Below are positions 52,645 through 64,000 of a stretch of DNA of 64,000 nt, piece after piece. Position 1 is the first letter of the stretch; the number at the start of each line of letters is the position of its first letter. The stretch spans positions 6,116,001 through 6,180,000 of the forward strand of contig CM034141.1 of NCBI GenBank assembly GCA_019914995.1, in the 5' to 3' direction. Made by a program: the position numbers and the translations under genes. Origin of the DNA: Acanthochlamys bracteata. Lineage: Eukaryota; Streptophyta; Magnoliopsida; Pandanales; Velloziaceae. Below the pieces are notes generated by a model that saw only the letters and a list, made by a program, of their open reading frames with translations, was not told where the DNA came from and did no database searches.

Positions 52645-53321
52645 GTAGCTTGATTGCCAGTGTTGTTCTAGTGTCTTTAGGGAAGGAGTTCTGTTTTCTG
52701 GAACTATGAAAATTGTTATTTAGGGATAACCTCTTATTTTCATAATGCTGTTATCTTTCACTCTTTGAGCTGGAAGCTTGTTTGATATTGTGAATATGTT
52801 ATGCTGTTTGAGATCCTACTTATGTTTATAAACCATGGTAGTGCTGAATCTCCCCGGTACAGGTCATACCTGGTTAGTGTTGTGCGCCTCACATTTGTGG
52901 TTTTGATTTGTAGTGCTCCATATTAATAGGAGCACTCATGTTGATCCCTTGTGAACAGCCAACTTTTAGCTTGTTCTTAGTTTCTTCTTTCTTATGTACA
53001 ACCACTAAAACTCTGATGATTCTAAGCAACTTCAGGAATTCAATTCTTTACGCACTTGCTTGACATCAGAAGGATTGAAAGTATAATGTACGGAAGCATT
53101 TGGTTCCAACTGCATGTAGCATTTCAGGTACGACCAACCTCAGTAAGATGATACACTAATTTGTCAACAATGGTCTAACAGAAAGATATCCAAACCAACA
53201 CCTAACCATATTGAATGCAACAGTATATACAATGTCTACTGATACTTGGACCATCACAACATTTCTTTCAACCCCACAACCTTCACTTTCGAAATTCCAT
53301 CAGCTTTACTTCGGGAGCAGC
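52645..53321. other. Convergent 3' regions of eL28 and RABD2
   Basis: Tail-to-tail 3' untranslated regions and a short spacer. No coding sequence. I looked for a small nucleolar RNA here and found only a partial C-box-like TGATGAT without a matching D box. Confidence 0.5.
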
Positions 53322-56104
<2,783 letters not shown>

Positions 56105-57167
56105 AACTGCTGAAGTTTCGGTGTCTTGTCCTTTCGATCGATCTAACCTGCAGAGATTTTCGAAAGTTTTCCTTCTCGATTTTAGAACAACTGCGTTCGG
56201 TGTTGTTGAATAAATAGAGGGCAGATGGAAAAAAAAAAACGTGAAACAGAACAAAGCAGTTTCGTGCCAGCAATGGATAACAATCGTATCGAATCAAACA
56301 TGCCGAATTGTGAGAAAGAGATTTAAATACGCATCTTTGAATATAATACGGGAATGCGGTTACTCTAGTCGTGTAGATGAACAATTATTTCAGCTCATAG
56401 ACCGACAGATAATGTCGGACTGCAGTGTCGTGGCGGACTAGCCTACCGCATCCATTGCTAGGTCAGTAACATTGTTAATAACACGAAAAGAAACCTAAGG
56501 AAATAAGAAAATTTATATAATTTAAAAATATTTTAGAAATTTTATTTAAAATTTGAAAAATGTAAAAATATTTACATCATAAAATTTTATTATTACTTAT
56601 TATTATTATTGTTTTAAATAAAAAATAAAACTTAAAAAATGTTTAAAATATATTTATTGTAAATATTTTAGAACGTCTTTTTAATTGTAAAACTAAACTT
56701 TTTTAAATTAAAATTGGTGAAACTAAATTTTGTAAAATATTTGATATAAATTAAATTTAAACTATTTAAAGTTAGAATTTAACAGAAAAATTAAATTTCG
56801 TTTTGAAGCACGCACTAAGAATGATAATCTGGATTACGCGCTAAGCAAAGACGGGAACCGATTCCACACCCCCTCGATGGACGTCGTCGGCTGAATCGCT
56901 GATACTCACTCTACCGAGTCGACTCGTCGCTTTTACGAACTCGGAGAGCGAGTCATGGAGTCACACGTGAATCACATTCACTATAATCTAATCCCAACAC
57001 ACGCTAACTCGCTTTGACTCGTCTCTATTTCTTTACTTCACGCCAAGCTATCGCAATGCCTTCGTTCATTATATATATAGATCTTTAAAACCCATGCAAC
57101 AACAAGAATAAGAAAACAGAGTGATTCTTGTTTGGAAGAAGAAGAAGAAGAAGAAATAGTTAATCAA
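56105..57167. other. Intergenic region between divergent RABD2 and DUF761 genes
   Basis: Contains the RABD2 leader and promoter, AT-rich DNA at about 56500-56800 and the DUF761 promoter with a TATA box. Small ORFs at 56070-56441 are not convincing. Confidence 0.5.
57069..57079 (+). promoter_or_regulatory. TATA box of the DUF761 gene
   Basis: TTATATATATA lies about 95 bases before the start codon, consistent with a transcript start near 57100. Confidence 0.6.
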
Positions 57168-57428
57168 ATGGAGAACTTCAGCAGCAGCTCTGCTACTAGA
57201 GGAGAAGGAAAAGCTATCAACATGAGTGGTGTGAAGCAAGAACTACAACTGCAGGAAAAGAAAAAGAACAGAATGCCCATTGATCGGAGAAAAATGGAGT
57301 TCGAAGATTCAGGAGAAGATGTCAATGAGAGTGCTGAAGCTTTTATCAAGAAGTTTAGGCAGGATCTGAGGTTGCAGAGATTGCAGTCCTTACAAAATTA
57401 CAAGGAAATGCTTGCTAGAGGACTTTGA
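57168..57428 (+). CDS. Small DUF761 protein
   Basis: Single-exon gene for an 86-residue plant protein with a C-terminal DUF761 motif, ESAEAFIKKFRQDLRLQR to MLARGL (54-86). This motif is often seen at the ends of plant proteins, including some described as cotton-fibre-expressed. Its biochemical role is unknown. The N-terminal half is Ser-rich and then charged (LQEKKKNRMPIDRRKMEF). The start is the first ATG; the frame is open twelve codons upstream, but only from a TTG. Confidence 0.85.
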   Translation: MENFSSSSATRGEGKAINMSGVKQELQLQEKKKNRMPIDRRKMEFEDSGEDVNESAEAFIKKFRQDLRLQRLQSLQNYKEMLARGL

Positions 57429-58258
57429 TTTTCTTTATTTGAGTTTTTTTTTTTAACCTTTATCCAGAGAGGATAATAAGTTGCCAGTGTCTGTTGTTTT
57501 CATTTTTCAATGGTATACCTGTTGTTGTTGTTATCTAGATAGCTAGTTTAATTTGTTGCTTGTCGTAGACATACGTACATATAATTTTTTGTTTACAAAT
57601 TAATCTATTATTTTTTATATTGATTGGAATTTGTTTATCTGCTCATGTCTAACAAAGAAAATATTGGAACAAATCTTCACGAGAAAAGAAAAACTTCAAC
57701 GGGACAAAAATGATACATTAATTAAAGTTGAAGATATAATAATAATAGCATTTAACCTACACTAATCAACACATCTTCATCGTAACATACCAGAAACACA
57801 ATAGAAAACAAATTTTTGTAAGAGCGAGAAATGCTAACTCCTAAATCCAAGGTTATCTTTCCAACTAATTAGAATTAACCTAGAATATAGGTGCGTTTTT
57901 TTACACTCAAAAATTATTTTTTTTATTAAAAAATTATTTTTAACTTATTTTTTATTTAAAAAAATATAAAAAATTATTTTTAATATATTTTTCAATACAA
58001 AAAAATACATCATTTTTAGTAATATTATTATTAATAATTTATATCTAAAAATTCACTTTTTAAAACTCATTTTTAAAATAAAAAAAAGCACCTTTGTTTT
58101 TGCAACGTTTTCGTTGCTCGCTTATTTGTGTTTTTTTCTAAAGAAATTAATAAATCGAGCATAAACAGTTAAACCTCTCGTTCTACTTTCAGCGTTTACT
58201 CTACCGCGCCTGCAGGAACTACGATCTCCCCACCGCGGCCGCCGAGAGGGAGATAGAC
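57429..58258. other. 3' region of DUF761 and MED17 promoter
   Basis: DUF761 3' untranslated region to about 57620, then AT-rich DNA with a fold-back, MITE-like segment (about 57890-58100), then a GC-richer MED17 leader. No coding sequence. Confidence 0.5.
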
Positions 58259-61200
58259 ATGGAGATGGACACGGATATGGGTAGGACCACTGTGGACATG
58301 GACAGGCTTCCAATCAAACGCCTCGACGCAATCGAAGAGTCCGGAATCGAACATTTCCCTCCGTAAGAATCCAAGTTTTCTCTTGCTCTCTTACTTTTTT
58401 TTCTCAAATGTTGTATTTGATTTGCTTGTTGTTTGATTTAATTTCATTGATGGAATCAGAGAGCTAGGGTACGAGGAGAAGAGGCTGCAGATGATTCGCC
58501 GTATCGATTTCTCTTGGGTCTTAGATAGGGAAGAAGATGAAGTAGATCCAGAAGGCGATGGTTCAATTGCTGCGAGCAGAACTAAGAAGGTGAAGAAGAA
58601 GAAGAAGAAGAAGAAGAAGAAGAAAGAGGGGGAGGAGGCCGAGGCCGATGCACCCGCATGGCAGGGGTTAGTGGAGAATCTACACATGGCACAGCAGGAA
58701 CTTGCTATAATAATCGATCTCATTGGCACTGTAAGTCTTGTTGCTTCGTCTATTGCTTCTCTGTGATTGTTCGTGAAAGCTAAGATTTTTTGGTGCTTTA
58801 GTAATATACTAAGCTTTTTCTAGTGTGTCGATAGTATTGATAAAGAAATATATGTTTGATTACACTGATTTTCCATGTATTTAAGAAAACTATGTAGGTC
58901 GAAGCAAATGATATTGTGACTGTGGCTGGAATGCAAAGGCCAAAGCAGTCGGCTAATGAAGCTGTATCAGACCTTGCTGTCTCTGCAGCTACAAAACTGC
59001 AACGGCTTCGGGTAATTTATGGTGCATCCTAATTCTGTTGCCATTATGCTTTATAATTATTCTGTTGTGTGGGTTCATAGAACCAACTTGTTAGATTTGA
59101 TGTAGCCCTTTCAACTTGGTTGACCAATTCAACTCAAGCTTCTCTTGAGTTTAAACTCCATGCAGCTGCAACCTTGTTGTTTCTTGCATTGGAAGTCTGC
59201 TATAATATTTTCTAAGTTATTATATGAGCATATTCTGCAAATATAGCAATTCATCTGACCATGGTGTGCTAGGTTCATGACTTACATAATCATCCTTTTA
59301 TTCATTGCAGCAACTTGGGGGGTACTTTAAACAATCTTCTAAAGCACTGGAACAGCAGGTTGCCAGAGAAGCAAGATTCTACGGTTCACTGATCAGGTGC
59401 TCTTTTGCTTTACAATAAAAGTGTAAATTACATGTTATATGCTATACAACAGCTTGAAATTGTGGGACTTTATAGGATACAGCAAAATTGGAAGGTGAAA
59501 AGGCAGCGTCTAGCTGCCTCTGGTCCAGGAAGCGAGGGTTTCATGATTGACCTATTCGATACTACATTATGGGATTCTGCATTTTTGAGGCCATCTTCAA
59601 CATTTACAGTTCATCTGGATCGTGATTCATCAGGCATGCTTGCTGTACAGCAACAACCACTCAAGTCAAACTGCTTCCTCCATTTGAGGTTTACTGGAAA
59701 AGGTCTAAATCAGGGTCCAAACAGCTTGAATAGGGGCAAAGGTTCTCGCTCTAGTGATCGTTCTGGAAAAGGTGAAAAACAAACTTTGACCGACGACAAT
59801 GTCAGTGATTGCGTCGAACACATACATTCCACACTCCGTGAGATTCATCAATCCATATTTGAGGAACAAGTAAGTTTTTGCAGGATTATCTTTCTCACTC
59901 TGAGCAATATTATTTACAAGTTAGTCTCCATTTCAGGTATTTGGTTTGGTGAATCGCGAGACATTTAATCCATCACGTGGAGTAAATGTTACTGGTATTC
60001 AAGAAGATTTTCTGCAGTTGGGCATTGGTCAAGAAGCATCCCTCTGCCTGTATCTGAAACCCAGAGAGAAAGAGGAGATTCCTGTTAGTGCTAACTCTAA
60101 AATTCTATCACAGGACGAGGAAAGTGAATTACCATGTTCTGACTCCCTAGGATTAGCGTTAGTTGACAAGAAAGATGATCTTCAGGAGGACATTTTAGCG
60201 CTTCCAAACCCTAGCAGCCTAGAAATTTTCTTGGAAAACATATTTCATGAAAATGTTACTCGAAGAGCAAGAGAAAGACAATCTCGCAACACAGGTATTC
60301 AATTGGCTAGCCGTCATGTATTTGAAGGGCATGGCCTGCTTGGCCATTTCTGTATGACAATCTCTCATAGGATATTTTCCAGAAAAGTGCTCTCACAGCT
60401 CGAGTGCTTGGTGAGAAGTCCTTTTGTCGAGAGTAAATATTGGCTATGAACTTGGGAATGATGTTGGTCTAATCATGGATGTTTCATTCTTTTGCAGGTG
60501 AACAGAGTTCCATACCTCCATTTGATATCTGATCCAGCGTGGTTTTCTCGAACATCTTCTTGGTCTCTCCTTTTGAATGTTCCTCAGTCAATTCTTCATA
60601 GTAGAAAATCCATAACTTCAGAAGTTCATCATGATAAGAGTGGTATTAGTTCTCAATTTCGGACCAAAGTGGTTGTTAATGATGACCAAATTAATATTAA
60701 TGGAGAAGGTGCACCGATAATGATTGGTTCATTCAAAGGTAGTTCTGCAGATACAGGAATGATAAATTCTTATGACTGTGACTTGCAAGATCTTCCTTTA
60801 GTTCTTTTGCAGCAGGTATCGTGCCTCCAAAGTGCTATTTGTATTTCTAGGGGCAATAATCTGCATGTTGTATTCAGTGTTTCTTTATTATCAGTTATGT
60901 GTATATGCACATCATGATTAGTGTGCCCCAGATAACTGAATAGAACTTATTCATATGTTCCTACAGAGATATATGTTTAGTTACAACTTATAGCAGACAC
61001 GCTTGGATGTCCAATGTGTATATTAGTTTTGAGATTTTCTGCAATTTAAGTTGTTATGTAGCCAAGCACTTAGGTTTTAGGTACTAGGGCTTTCCTCCAC
61101 AAAGAGGGAGGTGGATGGTTCATATGGCAGGATTGTCAATTTACCTGAAATAATGGTTTTAAGGTGCTCTTGTTAGTTTCATAAAATACTTTTTAGACAC

Positions 61201-61700
61201 TTGCATGCTTTTAATAGTTGGAAGTTTAGGATGCCTGGTATATAGATACTAGAAAGAACTCATATCTCTATGTATAGGAAATGTGAAGATAGAACTTCCT
61301 CAGAAGAACGTAGGTATTCTTATATACATGTTGATTTGTCAATGAAACTTCTAATTTCCTGCTTTACTTTCATTGACAGGTTGCTAGTCAGATCATTTGC
61401 TGGCTTTATCATGAAGCTCTCCAAGTGGGAATGAAGGTAAACAAAGATTTCCAGTGCTTACATTTTGAATTGGATCAAGGTGAGCTTCTTGGTCTTGTTG
61501 CACATGTGGACCCTGAAGATGACCAGGGTTGCATTTCTTGGTGGATCGTGATGGATGATGGACATGCTGATGGAGGAAACATATTTGCGAATGATATTGA
61601 GTCCGAAAATAAGAGGTTTCTAGGTTATTTATCACTTGAAACGTTGTATTCTACATTGATGGACCTGCTATGTCTGTGTAGTAGTGCTGGTAACAACTAA
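58259..61700 (+). CDS. MED17: Mediator complex subunit 17
   Basis: Head-module subunit of Mediator, which links transcription factors to RNA polymerase II; nuclear. Eight exons join in frame: 58259-58362, 58460-58730, 58898-59011, 59311-59396, 59476-59869, 59937-60410, 60498-60815, 61380-61700. The product is 693 residues, somewhat longer than Arabidopsis MED17 (about 650). Matching segments include DRLPIKRLDAIEESGIEHFP, RRIDFSWVLDREED, VENLHMAQQELAIIIDLI, SDLAVSAATKLQRLRQLG, REARFYGSLIRIQQNWKVKR, LLGHFCMTISHRIFSRKVL, VPYLHLISDPAWFSRTSSW and QVASQIICWLYHEA. A run of Lys codons at 58592-58626 interrupts the N-terminal part. The start is the first ATG of the exon and is followed by several others, so the exact start is less certain than the rest. 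Confidence 0.95.
58592..58626 (+). repeat. AAG microsatellite coding a polylysine run in MED17
   Basis: About eleven AAG codons in a row give a polylysine stretch between the acidic DREEDEVDPEGD segment and EGEEAEADAP. This is a coding microsatellite and likely to vary in length. Confidence 0.9.
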
Positions 61701-62487
61701 CTTAGCATAATCATAGTGGACTGATGGATCACAGCAAGGTGATTTCCTTATTTTTCGATGAGACAGCAAAGGAAGTATTGATTTGCAAGACTGAGTCTAC
61801 GTCCTGGATTGCTTTTGGATATAGAGAAGTGAGGCTCAGCCATATTAATGTTAAGGATCTAAGGTATTTTGTAGGCATTCTGGAAGGAGTATGATTGGAG
61901 TCTGACTTCCAGCTGATGTTGCCAGTCTTCTTTCTCTTCCTGCCCGAGTTAATTGGCAGAAACTTTCGTGTACCTGTGTTATGTAGTTGGCCTATTTTCT
62001 TTCACGAGTTTTAAAGTTGGAGATGGCATGCCAATCCCCCTTTGGTTACAGCTGGAAGATATCCAGTTCTCATTTCACAATCACAAAGACGATGTAAAAA
62101 CTAAACCAATTATCTTTACATATTCATAAGTTCAATGGCAATTTACTTGTAGTAAAATAGGATTTTCGGATTATAAATTTATGCAAGCAGCAGAATTATC
62201 AAAGATAAATGATCTGAGCACAATTGTCTGAATCTTAGTTACAACATGCTTCAAGTTCAAAATGATTTATACAGTTCCTGACGCTTGACGTAATCTTGTC
62301 AAAGGTCATCCAACAACGCTCTTACATATGCATTGCAAATTTATGATATACATGGAAAACTAAAATCATCCCAAAATTGCTGATGTTATGGAATTGCTGC
62401 ATGATTAATGCTGAACAAGTGAAGATGAGATTCTTTACATTATATATCATGCTTGAGTAAAAAACCACAGCTTCAAGATCCTAGAAG
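61701..62487. other. Convergent 3' regions of MED17 and the AFG1-like gene
   Basis: Tail-to-tail 3' untranslated regions. No coding sequence or element seen. Confidence 0.5.
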
Positions 62488-64000
62488 TCAGGTGAAAACA
62501 CAGGTTGCTGCCTGTTCTCTCTTTTGTCGGAAGTAGGGATGGAAAAGTTGCACCTTACTGATATACAAAGGTGTTTGCATCTCTATCAACCGTGAGACCT
62601 GCAAAACGTGCGGAAATGAAAAACTGAATCTGAAAACACTAAAGAAATTTTTTTTCCGTATGGGTATCCATGCTTTTGAACCAAACTGGAGGTAACATCA
62701 TCAAGCTCTTCTAAGTACTCTTAGGACACTTAAGAACATGAAACAGTTGGTTGAGAATTCTTTTGTAATTTTCTGTTTTTATATACTTTTCTTGGTAGAT
62801 TCTGATTTATACAAAACAATTACCGCTCGGCGAAAGGCAAACATTTCCTCTTGACCAGACAACAGGGACGCTATTCCAGTTGGAGCTGGACTAGAACCGA
62901 CGCTTCCTTCAGCTAGAACATCACGGCGAAGTTTTGAGCCTTCTATCTCAGTCTCAAATTGAAAACTGACAAAGATAGACAATGGGTTATCACAAATGTA
63001 GATCATCTAATATATAGTTTAGACAAAAGCATACTATGAAGCTCAATAACGAAGTTTCTAACACTTACCTGTACTGGACAGCTGTATGATGTCTTAAACT
63101 TTCACCAACTCATTCATAACAAAAGTGAATTTAATATGTGATTTTATACTATACTTTAATTATATTATATAGGGTCATAGAAGGTCTGCGTGCATGAGGT
63201 AGCATGTAAAAGTATAGCTGACCCAATTAATGCAATACCAAAGATGAAACCGAAATATCCTAAGACATTTCAGGTCATAACTTGGAAATCTCAAGTTGAC
63301 ATGATTTTGCATCTTCAAGTTACCTTTCCAAATCAAAAAGTGTTCCTTCATCAGTGCCTTGAAACAGATCTTCAATGGAAGAAGAGGCCAAACAGAAAAG
63401 CTGACAATGGTGATTGTACAACTCATCAATGAGGGTGATAAACCTTCGTGCCTGAAGTCAAAATACAAACGATAATGCAAGAACTGCAAGGCAGATAAGT
63501 AGTCTTATAAAGGAAAAGGGAATTAGGAAAAGGATAATCATGCCAAGCATCAGTGATAAAACCCTTCATAAAAAGCGAAACTATGGCAGAATTGAATGAA
63601 ATTCTAAACTGACACATTATGGCATGGAAGGAGTACCTTGTCACGGATCCGCATACTCATCACAGGAATATGTGAAATAAAAACTGTATGATAGTTCCTA
63701 GCAATTGCAATATAATCAGCTGCTCCAATCTGAGATAGAAGAAGTTACAATAAGACACATGTTGAAAGACATTTCCAGAATATTAAGCAAGGAAAAGTTA
63801 TTAAAATCCTATTTATGAGTTCATTATTGATATGTATTGGTGTGTATGTATACTAAACTAAGAATTTAGACTTGTGCATACCACTGCTGTTGAACCAAAC
63901 TTATTTTAAAACCCCACAGTTTAAGCTTGAACTTAAAAATAAGAGCTCATTTAAGGCTTTTGTCCAGGCTCTTAGAAATAAGATATTAAGAAGATCTCTA
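62488..64000 (-). CDS. AFG1/LACE1-like AAA ATPase, 3' part of gene
   Basis: Members of this family are mitochondrial inner-membrane AAA proteins involved in quality control of respiratory subunits (known for yeast Afg1 and human AFG1L). Four exons are in the window: 63729-63637, 63451-63324, 62965-62824 and 62598-62488. They join in frame and code for about 158 C-terminal residues. Recognisable parts are AADYIAIARNYHTVFISHIP, MRIRDKARRFITLIDELYNH, LFQGTDEGTLFDLESFQFET and EIEGSKLRRDVLAEG, then VSRLIEMQTPLY. The Walker A and B part lies beyond the right edge of the window. No symbol is given because two plant paralogues exist. Confidence 0.88.

Noticed and set aside
53012..53070. Possible box C/D small nucleolar RNA near TGATGATTCTAAGC
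   Set aside because: A matching CTGA D box with terminal stem is not present at the right spacing.

Overview
This is a 64 kb stretch of nuclear chromosome from a flowering plant, most likely a eudicot. The evidence is split genes with short, T-rich GT-AG introns, very AT-rich intergenic DNA full of small fold-back elements, two intronless PPR genes, and a set of plant-specific families: an O-fucosyltransferase-family protein, a PTI1-like cytoplasmic kinase, a TOPLESS-like LisH/WD40 protein, a RABD2 GTPase, MED17 and a DUF761 protein. Nothing bacterial, organellar or viral was seen. I joined exons by hand, keeping the reading frame and consensus splice sites and comparing with remembered family sequences. 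No alignment was run.

Layout. 1-4289 (-): O-fucosyltransferase-family gene, C-terminus cut by the window edge. 6497-8540 (+): PTI1-like receptor-like cytoplasmic kinase. 9509-10279: hAT-like non-autonomous transposon with an 8-bp target duplication. 10815-12153 (+): inositol oxygenase pseudogene with a MITE inside it. 12282-14555 (-): E+-class PPR protein. 16086-20859 (-): short TOPLESS-like LisH/CTLH/WD40 gene with a tandemly duplicated exon. 20860-23950: AT-rich repeats. 23951-31242 (+): UBP6-type deubiquitinase. 32281-36282 (-): UAP56-type DEAD-box RNA helicase. 37980-41802 (-): RWDD1/DFRP2-like RWD protein. 43411-45993 (+): uncharacterised plant protein. 46369-48657 (+): second PPR protein, with a frameshifted tail. 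51017-52644 (+): ribosomal protein eL28. 53322-56104 (-): RABD2 (Rab1) GTPase. 57168-57428 (+): small DUF761 protein. 58259-61700 (+): Mediator subunit MED17. 62488-64000 (-): AFG1/LACE1-like AAA ATPase, 5' part outside the window.

These are mostly unrelated housekeeping and regulatory genes: mRNA export, ribosome, secretion, proteasome, Mediator and co-repression. There is no operon-like or pathway cluster, and I do not see a previously undescribed system. The points most worth checking are the duplicated 144-nt exon and missing first propeller of the TOPLESS-like gene; four GC-AG introns among roughly 85 inferred introns; very small terminal or initial coding exons that gene finders often miss; the decayed inositol oxygenase gene with its MITE; the hAT-like element; and the frameshift at the end of the second PPR gene.
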